A stretch of 64,000 nucleotides of DNA from Gloeopeniophorella convolvens (lineage: Eukaryota > Basidiomycota > Agaricomycetes > Russulales), in assembly GCA_022496205.1 (NCBI GenBank), contig WTXD01000043.1:166667-230666 (forward strand). Direction: 5' to 3'. Below the pieces are notes generated by a model. The model saw nothing but the letters and a program-made list of their open reading frames with translations, made no database searches and was not told the DNA's origin. A program made the translations under genes and the position numbers. Below are positions 23,629 through 36,501 of this stretch, piece by piece (position 1 is the stretch's first letter; each line of letters opens with the position of its first letter).

Positions 23629-26600
23629 ATGTCGTCGAGCAGTTCAGGCCGTGGCCGCGCGCGCGGAAGGGGTGCTCGAGGTCAAGGAAGAGGCCGCGCC
23701 GGAGCGGGTTCCAATGGTGGCCGCGGTGGCGGTGGCACCCCCTCCGTGGATCGAGCTGGTGTGCCGCGCGGTGTCTGCAATTTCTATTGGTCTAGCGGGG
23801 CATGCGACAGAGGGTTCGACTGCACCTTTAGACATCAGGCGAAGCCTGAGGTGGCGCAATCCTCTTCCGGTGCCACACAAGAGCCAGATGATGGCCTCCC
23901 AGATTTCTTCTCGGCAGAGGGTCTGGCCATCAACAACGGGTCCATCCTGAACCCACAATTCACGCTTACGCCCAGCGAGGTGCACAATCACCTCAAGCCA
24001 TACCTCGTGGACAACTTCATCGTCCGCGACGCCGTTCAAATCGAAGGGCTTTCAAGGATTTTCGCAAGCATCAATTCTCGGAACAAAGCATGGGTACGGT
24101 GCACCCAATCTAGTTTGATTGAGAACTAAACTGCTCGTTAATGATAGGATTCGAATCAAGCACAAGTGAGTTGAACAACCATCCGTCGGGCTGCACCAGC
24201 TGAACACAAGGTCGCTCTCGCGGCCGTGTCTATAGGCATTTCTAGACACCATTGTTCGCGTGCGTGATTGTCTATATGGAGTCCTTTTTGACTTTGTATT
24301 GACGATGATTAGGGCAATGCGCTGTTACGTGTCGGAGACATACTGCGGTACTCCCCTGTCGCGGTCACCGTAGGCGTTGGATCTTCGATACTGTCATTCC
24401 AGAAAGGTTACTTCCCGATACTCGAGGTACGTGACCTCGCTGCTGTATCTGGTGGTCGTCACTGTTGACGCCAATCCTTAGTTTATGTCGTCGGACCTGG
24501 TACTTAAGACCACGATGCACCAGAACACTAAGTGAGGGCTCGTCACTGCGATGCTATTGCACAGAAATTCAAATCCCCTGATGCTCACCTTCCTGATAGT
24601 GCGATATATACTCTCGTGGAACGGAATTACGATGCAATCCATGCGACGGTCCGGGGCTGCATGGCCTCTATGGTGGAAGCTGGAACCTGGGGAGACGAGA
24701 CGCCAGGTCTTCCCGCGAGCCGAAGAAGCACACTTGATGGTGTAATAATCTTCAAGACCCTATCCACTGTCTTATTCCAGTAAGTGGTTAGTTTTATACC
24801 AGTACTCTTGTTCATCTCCTTTGGGCAGATTTCTTGCGCGGTTCAAGAGCACCATAAAGAATCACCCCGAACTCTGTGATTTGGTGGATAATCTCTCGTC
24901 GTGGTACCGCATCTGGAGTCGTGGCGTTCAGGCGTCTCCCCCGACCTTTCACGATCCCGTCACATCTTCGAACCACCAAGTTCAGAAGTTGACACTCGAT
25001 CAATTGGAGAAAGACGTGACCCGCCTCCAAATGATTGTCCGCAGGGAGTATGGGAAAGCCGAGGTGCTGCGGCGACCGATCGGCCGTTCGGGCATGACTG
25101 CGGAGCAGAGGCAAGAAGCACTGACCTCGCAACTGCAGCGAACCTACGATCCCCCAGGACATCTGCGCCACGGGGGCACGCCTCGGCACGACAATGATTT
25201 TTCTGACATCCGAGACATGCGGATCGCTCCGACGCACGAAGAGCTCCTGTCACCTATTCCACCATACCTACCAGTCTTCATCCCCGATGCGCCCCATCAC
25301 CTTCCTGAGAATTCTATGCAAAAGCACCTGGACATTCAGTTTCGTTTGCTTAGGGAGGAATTGACGTACGCTGTCCTTTTGTCTGTTGTCAATCCCACAG
25401 ACTGACTATATCACACGAAGTGCCTCCATCCGCCAATGCATCGCGGAGATCCACAGGGATCTCGACATCATGTGGATGCCGAATAGGATCCGCTCTAAAA
25501 AGCACCTGACTATCCTAGAAAAGCTTCTCTCCAGCAAAGGAGGTGCCTACAAAACGTCGGGCATCAATTCTGTGTTCTTCCACCTGTATACGGGCGCACA
25601 GCTTGCAGGCGTGAAAGCTGAACGGCGCAACTTCGCTGTAGGCTTGATTTTGGATGCTCCTCCAGGAACCCCTCGTGACAAGAATGCCAAGAAGAGAGCG
25701 GATTACTGGGAGCACTCCAAGCGTCTACAGGGTGGCAGCCTCGTTGCTCTCGTTCTCGTTTCTCCTGGCCACATGAAGATTTTCTTGGGTACCATTCTCT
25801 CGACAGGAAAAGACGTTGCAGAGCACGTGAAAGCTAATGCGGAGACGATCAAACTCAAGGTTTCCTTCTTCGACGCCGAGGTTGAGTTAATGGCGTTACG
25901 TCGACAACCCATTTCCATCAACGCATCGACATACGCCGTTCTGGTTGACAACAGTATCATGTACGAATCCATTCGTCCATTCCTAGAGACGCTCAAGAAT
26001 CTGGAGCCTGCATCCATACCTTTTTCTGATTTGATCTCCCGCGGCGGTCCTCTCAGCTCAGTACCTGTCGAAGTACCGCTTTACGCTCGTGCGCCACGGT
26101 TCAAGTTCCATTTGCAGTGCTTGGCTCGACCTGGTCATGTTATCCATGACCTAGATGTCACTAGCTCAGTCTCCAGAGCCATCGCGCGCCGAGAGCTCCT
26201 GCACTCAAGCGACCTTGATCCATCGCAGGCTGATGCACTACAAGTCGCCCTCATGCGAGAGGTTTCGTTAATTCAAGGGTATGTCTCAAACTTAGAATCC
26301 GAGTACACGATTCGGCCTGATACGAATCCATTAGTCCTCCTGGCACAGGTAAGGTACGGTATCATCAAACCCCTCAGAACCCAGGACAGTCGGTGTTCTT
26401 ACCTTGATCTTGCAGAGCTTCACGGGGAAGGAGATTCTCCGTGTCCTCTTTGCAAGCAAAATTAGACCCATAGGTACGTGCGTTATATCGCGTCCAGAAG
26501 GGTGCCCCCTCATGAAACCCAGTCCTAATCGCGTTCACGAATCACGCATTGGATCACATGCTTACATCGATTCTTGATGCGAAGATCACCACCAACATCG

Positions 26601-29600
26601 TTCGCCTCGGGTCAAGGGCGACCGACGAGCGAATTGCTCAGTACTCTTTGTACAACCTGGAGCAGCTCTCCGGCCGTGCTGGTCTTGACAGGCCGAACCG
26701 GCGAGAATTTGCCATACTGAAAAAGGTCGAAGAGGATATGACGCATCTGATGAATCGGATACAGCTCCCACAACTCGCATTGGAAGAGCTTGAGAGGTTC
26801 CTCGATTTTCATTACCCCCAGTACGCAGATTCGTTCAAGGAACCTCCATTTTGGATCTCGGAACTTTTCCGTATGACCGTGGCGGACGAAGAAAAGAACG
26901 GAGGATGGACTGAAGTTCCAAAGAACGGCAAGTCTCGAGCGGCGGAACCCGAGCCCGTTGAGTCTGGAATTTACGGATTCTGGAAACGCGGCCGCGACAT
27001 CGAGTATATTCAGCCGCGACCAGCATCCTCGAACCCCAGTGACGATGTAGATCCACGCGTCGCCTTCTTCCAAGGCCTAGGATTTGATGGTCCACTCCCT
27101 CCCATCCCGGCAGGACGCCGTTCACTGGAAGCCCTGTCCAACAGCGGGGGAAATGCATGGACAATGTCTCAGGACGAGCGACGGCTCCTTTCGCAAGCTT
27201 GGGAAGAGGAGATGCGTCGCGTGGCCTACCAGGCCAACCTCACCGAGTTCGAAGTTCTCAGAGAACGCTTCAAAGATGCTTGCCAGGCATACGAGAATGT
27301 CCAAGATGAAGTCAGTTCATCTGGCAGCTTCCATTCAAATTGCGTATTGAGATCCTTTCACAGACGCGGCGCCGGTTGCTGAGCTCCACTGACCTCATCG
27401 CCTGCACCACGACGGGTACGACATCATTCACCAGTTGTAAAACGACGTTCTGACCTCTCGGTCTCTAGGTGCAGCCAAGCTTGTTTCTTTGCTCACGGTT
27501 TGTCGAATATATATCGATCTAACGCTAGACGCTCACCTCGGGACTCGTCCAGAGCGTTGGACCGAAGGTGCTCATGGTTGAGGAAGCCGGGCAGGTTTTA
27601 GAAGCTCACATCTTAGCTTCTCTGGTACCATCGGGTATGCGCCCCTCCTTCAGTTTGCCTTCCGATGTCTAACGCTGTTCATGCTACATTGAAGTGGAGC
27701 ACCTTATCTGCATCGGCGATCCGCGCCAGCTCCGCCCCACCCTGGCAACCTTTGGTGCGTTACGAGTAGTCCTCCCACACAAACATGGCCTAACGTTGCT
27801 ACACACAGCTCTATCGATGGATAGTGCTAAAGGCAAGGAATGGTTCAAGTTCGATCGGTCACTTATGGAACGGTTATCCGACAATGGGATGCATATGTCC
27901 CAAATCAATGTCCAACGGAGAATGCGCCCGAGTATCTCTCACTTTATCCGGTGCGTAATTTCTTCCAGGTGCTTGACTACACGTCTCATGAACTCCTTAG
28001 AACGATTCTTTACCCGGATTTGGAGGACCATCAGGTTGTTCGTAACTATCCCGAGGTTCAAGGCATGCAGAAGAGCGTCTTCTTCCTCACACATGACAAC
28101 GCCGAGAACGGGGAGAGTGACTCGGTTTCCAAGCACAACATGTTCGAGGTGTGTCATGCCACCCCCGCGCATAGAGCGTTGCGTGCGATGTACCCATTGT
28201 TCATCCATCTGATCCGCAGGTCGCATTCATCCGGGATCTCGTTTTGTACTTCCTCAAACAAGGTCCCTATGGCGGTCAAGGAGACATCGCGGTCCTATGC
28301 GCCTATCTCGGTCAGTTGCAAAAAGTTCGCGCAGCACTACGCGACTTGAAGCTTGCCGTCTCCGTCGATGAGCGCGATGAGGAGCAACTCGAGCGAGCAG
28401 GTCTCACTGGAGACGACGAGATGGGTTTCGAACAGATCCAGGTTGCTAGACACGTACGTTCTTCATTGATGCTCGACGTGGTGCTCTTTTCTGATAAAGG
28501 AAATGCGCCTCAGATTCGGCTTGGAACAGTCGACACTTTCCAGGGCGAGGAGGCGAAGATTGTCATCATTTCCCTAGTTCGCAACTCAGGTTCATTCGAG
28601 GAGGGCAATGCTTCCATTGGGTTTTTGAAGGTATGTTCTGCTCGCATTGGCAGTTTGATCATTCGCATGAGAGGAGTCCTAAATCCGAACGTGAACGTTC
28701 ACAGAGCTCAAATCGGATCAACGTCGCGTTGTCACGCGCGAAACACGGCCTCTACATCCTTGGGAATGCTTCCAACCTCAGGAAGAACGAGACGTGGAGT
28801 AAAGTCCTTGACGAGATGGAGAATGCCGACCAGCTCGGCTACGCGTTCCCCATTGTTTGCCCACGCCACCCCGCACAAACTCAGTCAATCTCAAAACCGG
28901 ACCAGATCCCCACGCTGGCACCCGAAGGGGGCTGTCTTCAACCCTGCGAATTCCGTTTGGCCTGTGGTCACGTCTGCCCCTCCGTGGTACGGTGACACGT
29001 CGTCCATTCCCAACCGATTGAACTGACAACAGCTGCACCCGGCCTTTTAGTGTCACCCAGACCAAGATAGCCACCGATGGATGAGATGCAATCAACCCTG
29101 TGTGCGGATCAGCTGTCCACGAAGCCACCCGTGCCCATTGCTCTGCTCAGACGACTGTGGGGATTGCAAATTCCCCGTCTATGACGTTCAGCTCCCGTGT
29201 GGACACACGGCCAGCCCCATCCCCTGGTAAGTGCATCTTTCTAGAGTCGGCGCTTCCATGGTATCTGATACTGCATTCAGTCACATGCTTGAGAAGTTGT
29301 CACGCGTCGACTGCAAAGCCCCGGTCTTGAAGCGGCTCCCAGGCTGCGAACACAGCGCCACGATGGCGTGCAGTCGAGACCCTGCAACCTTCGTCTGCAA
29401 GGAGGTTTGTGGAGGTACAACGACATGTTGTTCCCGAAAATGCACCGCCCGTTGCCATGAGTGCCAGAAGGAGACCCGGGCCAAAGTGCATGGAAGGGGA
29501 CCCGGTACTGCCTTGCAACGCATCCATCATCGGAGCCACGCATGCCAGCGGGTCCTGAAGTGCCAGCACGCATGTGACCTTCCTTGCTCCTCCGAACACC

Positions 29601-31717
29601 AGTGCAACCCGAAGTGTGGCAGAGCGTGTAGACAGCGATGTGCGCACCGCAAGTGCGAGAAGCCTTGCTGGGAGCCGTGTCCACCCTGTATGGAACCGTG
29701 CGCATGGTCCTGTCCTCATGCCTCCTGTCCGGTCGTTTGCGGCTCGGTGAGTCGTTCGGAATTATTGCCGGCGATTATCGCGCAAATACTGACGACTCCG
29801 TACGTCTAGATTTGCTCGCGTCTACCTTGTGATATCCCCTGCAGGCGACTGCTAGCGTGCGGGCACGAGTGCCCTTCAGGTGAGGGGTTTCGCTCGATGA
29901 TGCGTACAGAGATAGAACTGAACCCTCTTTTATAGTCTGTGGAGAGCCGTGTGAGCAGCAGGCATGCACTGTTTGTCTCTCCGACGAACGCAAGGCCGAC
30001 ATCGTAGACTTTATCATGCAACGCAAGTTGGAGGAAATCGATGCAAGCTCCGACGATACCTCTGAGCGCCTCATCCGTCTGGAGTGCGGGCATATCTTCA
30101 CAGTCGAAACACTCGATGGCCACTGCAACATGGGAGAGTACTATGAGATCGATCCCATGGGCGCTTACACTGGGACGAAGGTGCCGCCAGTGAACTATCA
30201 GACGCCGCCATCCTGTCCTACATGTCGGGGTCCCATCACTGCCCTCCGATATGGCCGTATTACCAAGCGAGCTGGCCTCGACATCCTCGAGCAAAACGTG
30301 GCAAGCACAATGTCCTCCTCGCTCGAGGAGGTTAGTCCAGGAATCGAGGGGTTCACGACGAATCTTCCAGACGCGAAGGAGAAAGCGAAGAAGATTCCTC
30401 CCAGCGATTCCCCAAAGACGATTGAAGAGTTCGCTACGCTCCTCGCCTTACGTCGCGACCGTTTCGGAAAGGAGTCGGAGCCACTCCCACACGGCATTCT
30501 CACGCAGAACAGCATGACCTCCATCCACGGCGTTGCCAGGAAAGAAAGCCTCGAGTGGAACAAGATCGTACGCGACCTCCTGAAGTACTACAAGAAAGTG
30601 GCCGAGGTAGCTCGAACGCACGGTCCGCACGTCCAGGCATATGGGGCAGCTCTTGCCACACTGTACCGGCTCGAGCTTGCCGCCATCGCCAGTGATCCAG
30701 AGCGGGCGTCAGACAAGCCCGAGCCCCAGGCGATGGAGGCAGTGAACAGGAAGATCGGCCAACCCCCGCACAAGGCCGACACACGCTTTCAGGTGGAGGC
30801 TTTCTTCCTTTCCCTCGAGCTCCGATACACCTTGGCCGAGCTCGCGCAAAGCCGGATCGACGGCCTAAGCAAAGTGTCTCGAGAAGAGGCAGCCGTTCAT
30901 CACGCACACGTCTGGCGTTCCTTCGTGTCCTTCCTATACGAGTCCTGCATCCGCGACGCACAGAAGGCCCTCGCCATAGCAGAGAAGTGCTCGGCATCCC
31001 GCCTTGCTGCTCGAGCGGGGATTTGCATCCTCCGCGGAAATTTGGAACTGTTCCGCTTCGAGATCCTGTCGGAGCGCACTCAACTTTCACGAGACGGGCA
31101 ACTCGACGACAAGCGCCGTCGCGAGCTGAGTGCGCGAGCGCAGCAGCATGGTACTGCTGCCGGCAACGAGCTCCGAAGGCTAGAGACGACATACATGCGT
31201 AGTCGACCAGTGACAAACATGTCCCATCTGCAAGACGAGAGAACTTGGTTCGCGGAGCACTGCCGCGAGCGAGGGTTGAAATTTGTCCAGGAGTATGGCG
31301 CGCTTTCCACCCACCTCCTCACTGAACGAGGATACGAGGCACTGTCTTTACAAGAGCGTGCCGACATTGTCAAAGCCTTTGGCTTTTGTGAGTCCATTGC
31401 GGTGTGTATCCGAATGACTAGATGACGACCTGTTATTCAGCGCATAGGGGTCACTTCTATAATTGCGAGAACGGCCACACATTCGTCATCACGGAGGTTA
31501 GTGAATCATTATCGCGCTTGGCCATTGATTACTGATCAGGATGTATATCCAGTGTGGCGGTGCCATGGAGAATGCTACCTGCCCCGAATGCAGGGCTCCA
31601 ATCGGCGGATCCAACCATCGACTAGCGAGTTCGAACACACGCGCGATGGAGTTCGAGGAGATAGCACGGGAACAGGGCTCCCTCGACGCACCTTGGGCGT
31701 GGGGAAGAGGCGCATGA
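23629..31717 (+). CDS. ZNFX1/Hrr1-like SF1 helicase with CCCH, NFX1-type and RZ-type zinc fingers
   Basis: Large protein (about 2,000 residues, more than 20 exons) of the NFX1-type zinc-finger helicase family, whose relatives (fission yeast Hrr1, Neurospora SAD-3, animal ZNFX1) act in small-RNA silencing. Order: an Arg/Gly-rich N-terminus; a CCCH finger (CNFYWSSGACDRGFDCTFRH, 23791-23850); a conserved region (ILSFQKGYFPILE, about 24390-24425); and a superfamily-1 helicase core. The core has Q motif DPSQADALQVALMREVSLIQG (split here as DPSQADALQ and EVSLIQG, 26218-26279), Walker A GPPGTGK split by an intron (about 26279-26350), motif Ia ATNHALDH-like FTNHALDH, motif II MVEEAGQ, motif III GDPRQLRP, motif IV NVQRRMRP, motif V VDTFQGEEAKIV and motif VI NVALSRAKHG. 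From about 29060 to 29950 runs a Cys/His-rich NFX1 repeat array. A helical region follows (30016-31425). A final RZ-type finger (GHFYNCENGH, CPECRAPIGGSNHRL) closes the protein. The start 23629 is the first ATG before the RGG region. Exact internal splices are partly estimated. Confidence 0.9.
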
Positions 31718-32268
31718 TGGATCGCTGAGAGTGTTTCTGCACCGCGCGTAGAGCTAGTCTTGGGGTTTCAATCACTCAAAGTTGACGTAGAGTACACGAA
31801 ATGAACGAACCTTTTGCATCAACATTATGCAGCGTGTGCACCATGTAGTCTCAGGGGAAAAATGCGACCAAATATTCGATGACTTCCGTACCAAATAACG
31901 CGAAAGGGTTAGCATCCCGAGAGGGACGAAGACATGTAACCGCGGAGGGGCATGGGGTACTAGCATACTATGCTTTGACTCAGACATGAATCCGCTGCAC
32001 CGGCAACCTTGAGATTTTTTAGAACTATAGCACGCGCATGAAGATTACAAAAACCAGAAATGCGACGAAGTGTATATTAGGTGGATAGGAATGCCGCGAC
32101 TTTCATCGCACGCGGTGGTCGGGATGCATGTGTTGCCGTGACAGGACTGAGCGAGCTTTCGCCTCAAACAGAAAGTGTGAGCTGCTGACTAATCAACCTG
32201 GAGGACGCGCGTGCGCGGCCATTGCAGCACGCAAGCCTCTGTGCATTCCACTCCTCCTTTCCCCGCCA
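31718..32268. other. Spacer, no gene seen
   Basis: It lies between the helicase stop and the RPN8 start; I see no coding pattern. Confidence 0.5.
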
Positions 32269-33471
32269 TGGTCGCAACAACAACAGAACAGGTGAACATA
32301 TCCACATTATGTAGAAAATGTCCGCTGATGCCCCGTAGCTCACAGCGCTAGCCGGGACGACCGTCGGTACGCCACCGCCTCTTCCTCGCGCCGCGCGCCG
32401 CTCACCGCGGCCCAGTCGTGCACCCGCTCGTGCTGCTCTCCGTCGCGGACCACCATGCACGCAGCGTTGCGCGTGGTTCATCGAAACGCGTTGTTGGCGT
32501 GCTCCTCGGTCAGGACAACGGGCGCTCGATCAACGTCGCCAACTCGTTCGGCGTGCCGTTCGAGGAGGACGACAAGGACGCCAAGACGTGGTTCCTCGAT
32601 CACAACTATGTCGAGGGCATGTTCGAGATGTTCAAGAAGGTCAATGGTGCGTTGCCCCTTTGCGCGTGCGGTGATCCCTGGTGCTGAAGTTGTGTCTGCA
32701 CAGCGCGCGAGCGAATGATTGGCTGGTACCACACCGGCCCCAAGCTGCGCGCAGCCGACTTGGAGATCAACGAGCTCTTCAAGCGCTTCATCGCGCGGCC
32801 AGTCATGGTCATCGTAGATGTGCGGCCACAGACGGTCGGCATTCCGACGGACGCCTACTTTGCCGTTGAGGAGATCAAAGACGTGCGCGTGTTCACGCCA
32901 CCAGCCCTTTCCGCACCACTGATGCAGATGTCTGGGACAGGACGGCACCGAGACGCGCAAAACGTTCTTGCACGCACCATCGGCGATCGAGGCAGAGGAG
33001 GCAGAGGAGATCGGCGTCGAGCATTTGCTGCGCGACATCAAAGACTCGACGACGACAACACTCGCGACGCGCGTCTCAGAGCAGCTCGCGTCGCTGCGTG
33101 GGCTCGCCGCGCGCCTGACGGATATCCAGCGCTACCTCGTCGACGTCTCGCGCGGCACGATGCCCGTGAACCACCAGATCGTCTACTTTCTCCAGGACGC
33201 GCTTAACCTGCTCCCGGACCTCGCAGATCCCGCGCTGACGACCGGCTTTGCGAGCAGCACGAACGACGCGCTGCTCGTCGTTTACCTCAGCAGTCTCCTC
33301 CGCGCCGTCATTGCGTTACACGCGCTGGTCGACAACAAGGCGACGATTGGGCGAGCCGAGCTGGAGGAGGACGGTGGCGGCAAGGACAAAGAGAAGGAAA
33401 AAGAAAAGACGACGGACGGAGAGAAGGACAAAGATGCAAGTAATAAAAAGGCGGACACTAAGAGTACATAG
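32269..33471 (+). CDS. RPN8: 26S proteasome lid subunit RPN8 (MPN domain)
   Basis: Non-catalytic MPN- subunit that dimerises with the deubiquitinase RPN11 in the proteasome lid. The ATG at 32269 has a perfect Kozak context (CCGCCATGG). A short intron (about 32311-32351) and a second (32367-32415) lead into the MPN core [20 protein letters not shown]. Then come [52 protein letters not shown] and [11 protein letters not shown]. The C-terminal helical part ([37 protein letters not shown]) and a Lys/Glu-rich tail end at 33471. As in all RPN8 proteins the catalytic JAMM metal site is absent. Further introns lie at about 32647-32701 and 32881-32938. The first splice is my least certain; an alternative ATG at 32318 is followed by an in-frame TAG at 32336. 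Confidence 0.92.
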
Positions 33472-33851
33472 GAGGTTGTGACACCGTTTTTTCAGCATAC
33501 GCTCTCCGCTCTGATATCACATTGTAGACTATGACTTTGATCCAGCGCTGTGGTCCGCCGCACAGACGGTTGAGAGCATCACCGCCGACCCGCGTGCCTG
33601 CCGTCCGGCATTTGCCGCGTCCGCCGTCGGTGGTTCGTTGTCAAGCAGACGAGGAACGCGTGACCGCGAGAGGACGACTAACTACGAGCCGGTCCACCGC
33701 ATCCAAAGAAAAGAAAGTAATTTATTTGCAGAGCACGAGCATACGGCGCAGCCGCGCACGGTACACCGAATAAGAGATGATGCATTTGCGTGGTGAATCA
33801 AGCACGAGACACAGTGCTCGCCGCGGCGCTCCCTCCGCGTCGTGCTCCAGT
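33472..33851. other. Convergent 3' spacer
   Basis: Shared downstream flank of RPN8 (+) and the cytochrome oxidase subunit (-). No gene seen. Confidence 0.5.
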
Positions 33852-34561
33852 CTATTTGTGTGTGACATAGCCCTTGCCAGCGTAGCCTTCCGACGAGATA
33901 CCTGCGCAACGCCGTCAGCAAGGGAAACACGCGGACTAACGCAGAACTACGAACCTGAGATGGGGTTGATTTTGAGCTCCTTGGCGCGCTCGTTTGATGC
34001 CTCCTCCCACTCCTTTGTGATCGTATGGGGCGGTGGCGGCGCTGCAGATGCACGTCAGTCGAGTCCGTGGACGCGCTGCGAGGGCAGCTGTATACGTACC
34101 AACAGAGCGGACGCCAGCATAAAGCAGGCCGGCGGTGCCAATGAGCACGGTCACGCCAGCGAGGACCTTGACACTCGTGCCAGGAGGGTTGACCGGTGCG
34201 CGAGGGCCGTGCGGACCAAACGCGACATAGTACGCTGCAAGACACGAAACGCCGGGCGTCAATCCCACATCACAACACCGGAGCAGAAGACGCAGCCGCG
34301 GCAGTGGGTGGACAATGGAAAACACGCACCAGCCTTCTTCTCGGAAAGCGAGAGGGTCTTCCAGTCCTTGCGCTGGAGCTCCTCGAGCTGCTGGTGCACA
34401 GCGGTCTGCTCGGCGGGGCTGAGAGACGCCCACTGGGCCTCGACGTTGGACAGCGGGATGGCGCTGGCGGCAGCCTGAGAAGCTGCCGGGGCTGCGTGAG
34501 GGGGGTGTGCAGCGGCGGTGGCAAAGGCGCGACGGGCAACGCGGAGGACAGAGGCGTGCAT
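33852..34561 (-). CDS. COX5: Cytochrome c oxidase subunit IV / yeast Cox5-type
   Basis: Nuclear-encoded subunit of mitochondrial complex IV, in the inner membrane. Four exons (34561-34330, 34234-34100, 34041-33955, 33901-33852) join in frame to about 167 residues. The N-terminus MHASVLRVARRAFATAAA is a basic, Ala-rich mitochondrial presequence. The matrix part carries LSPAEQTAVHQQLEELQRKD and LSLSEKKAAYYVAFGPHGPR. A single transmembrane helix (VKVLAGVTVLIGTAGLLYAG) follows, then a short intermembrane-space tail with TKEWEEASNERAKELKINPI and a C-terminal GYVTHK. All family landmarks are present. It is divergent from the spacer leading to the CNBP-like gene. Confidence 0.92.
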
Positions 34562-34921
34562 TGGGAGCGTTGGGGAGCGGAAAAGAAGGGGTGCGGCAAT
34601 TAGAATTCGACTTCTCTCGTTGGTCAAAATCCGTGGAAAACACCTCGGAGCGCGCCGGAACGTTATCTCAGCACTTCCCACGCCCCTCGCCGGCCGCGGC
34701 GACCCCTCGAGACCGCTCTCGCTGCCGCCCAGACCCGCCCTAGCCGCTGGTCGAACAAATACGGCATCCAACTTTGAGCTCGAGCTCATCAACATCATTC
34801 GCGTTCAATGGCAGTCACGGATACACATGGCAAGAACAGAACACGAAAAGGCACATGCAGAATCGGTCTCAAGAAAGCGTATTCGTGCAATCGCTCGAAT
34901 GCTTGCAACCACCCCCAACAC
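34562..34921. other. Short spacer
   Basis: It lies between the COX subunit start and the stop of the CNBP-like gene. Frames here are shadows; I see no gene. Confidence 0.5.
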
Positions 34922-36150
34922 TTACGAACCCTCCTCGCCTGTCACGCCGACGCCGGGGCAGTCGCGCGAGATGTGCCTGTACACCAGTCAGTCAGAGAGG
35001 CCGGTGGTGCCACTGACAACAAGGCGATCACGCACCCTTCGGAGCCGCACGTGTAGCAGGCGCGCCTCTGCGGCTGCGGGCAGTCACGGCTGATGTGGCC
35101 CTGTAAATCAATCAGCAACCAACCTTCCCCGCGCCACGATGGAGCACAGAACACGCACGATAGCCGAGCAGTTGTAGCATTTCGAGCCCTGCACGCAGTC
35201 GCGCGACAAGTGGCCTACGCCGCCGCACGTGTAGCTGGTGAGGTTGACGTCAGTCCTTTGTGTCCACGCAGCAGGTAAAATTATTTCACCAAGTCTTCTG
35301 GTTGCCTCCGCCTCCTCCGCCTCCACCAAAGCTGCCATAGCTTCCGCCGCCGCCATAGCCCCCCGCGTTGCCACCTCCGGGCGCCTCAGGGCACGCACGC
35401 GCGATATGTCCAACCTTGCCGCAGCGGTAGCACTCTGTACCTGAATTTCCGCCGCTAAATCCAGAGCTCGCAGCGTCTGGGCAATCACGGGACTGCACGT
35501 CGACGTCACGATTAGCAGCTGAATGATTAGTCGTAGCAAGCAATCGGCCGACGCACAATATGGCCCTCCTGGCCGCAGCGGTAGCAAGATTTTGCTTTTT
35601 GCTCCATCGTGCAGTCGCGCGAGACGTGGCCCTCCATACCGCCTACATCATCGCACATACGTCCGTCAACAACCCCGCACCAAAGACAAAAAAAAAAGAT
35701 AGCCATCAGGGACGGCAAAGTAAAACTCACAGTTATAGCTATCAAAGAGTACGCGTCGAGATACGCGTCAGTCTTCACGCGGTCGGCTATCTGATCGAAG
35801 CGAGATGCGTTTACCAAGTAGGCGTGCCCGCCTTGGGGCAGTTTGCAGCCTGGTGTCCGACTGTTCAACAACATGGCATGACGCACACGAGCAGGAACGG
35901 TTCGAGTGGTATAAACGACATTTTCGATTGCGTCGGATCGATGTAGATGCGATATAAAAAAAACGCGGTCCCCGTCAGCACCGCACCACGCACGACAAGG
36001 CAAACGAAAACGAGAAGGTGAAAGGGGTGGGAAGGAGTAGGTACATGCGTCTGCACAGAGGGCACGCGACGATGGTGCGACGGCAACGACAACAACACGG
36101 AAACACCACGCACAGCCACCACAGTTGAAGCATCCACGTGCACCAGACAT
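34922..36150 (-). CDS. GIS2: CNBP/Gis2-like CCHC zinc-knuckle nucleic-acid-binding protein
   Basis: Small single-stranded RNA/DNA-binding protein; yeast Gis2 and animal CNBP bind G-rich mRNAs and affect translation. When spliced it shows seven C-x2-C-x4-H-x4-C knuckles: [84 protein letters not shown] and [15 protein letters not shown] Gly/Ser-rich linker ([17 protein letters not shown]) separates knuckles 4 and 5. Introns fall inside most knuckles, which is why no single open frame shows the array. Start ATG at 36150 ([12 protein letters not shown]); stop at 34922 (GVTGEEGS). The first intron is long (about 36111 down to 35862) for this genome, and one tiny exon encodes only CYNC. Confidence 0.92.
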
Positions 36151-36501
36151 TTCGCGGGGGTTTTTTTTTTCAGAGATCAAAGTAGGATTTGAGATTCTGT
36201 AGGGTGCGCATGGTCAGAATCAGCATTGCAGCGCGTAGAAAACGCAGGGACGGACGGAGAGCGAGTGGACAGGAGTCCTTGCGAGTGGTGGTGGATTGGA
36301 GGAAAAAAAACGAAGTGGGCGCCCGCGCTGGAGGAGCTCTCATATGGCCCAGGGCACGTGGTGGCGCTGGGTCATTGCCCGTTCTGGAAACTCGATCTTC
36401 GCCGCCCGAATCTGCCCCGGTTTTTCTATTTCGAATCCGACGCTGCGACTCGCTAGGCATGCGCCAAACAGGGCGCAGAGCGCTTTGCGCGACAGTCTGT
36501 C

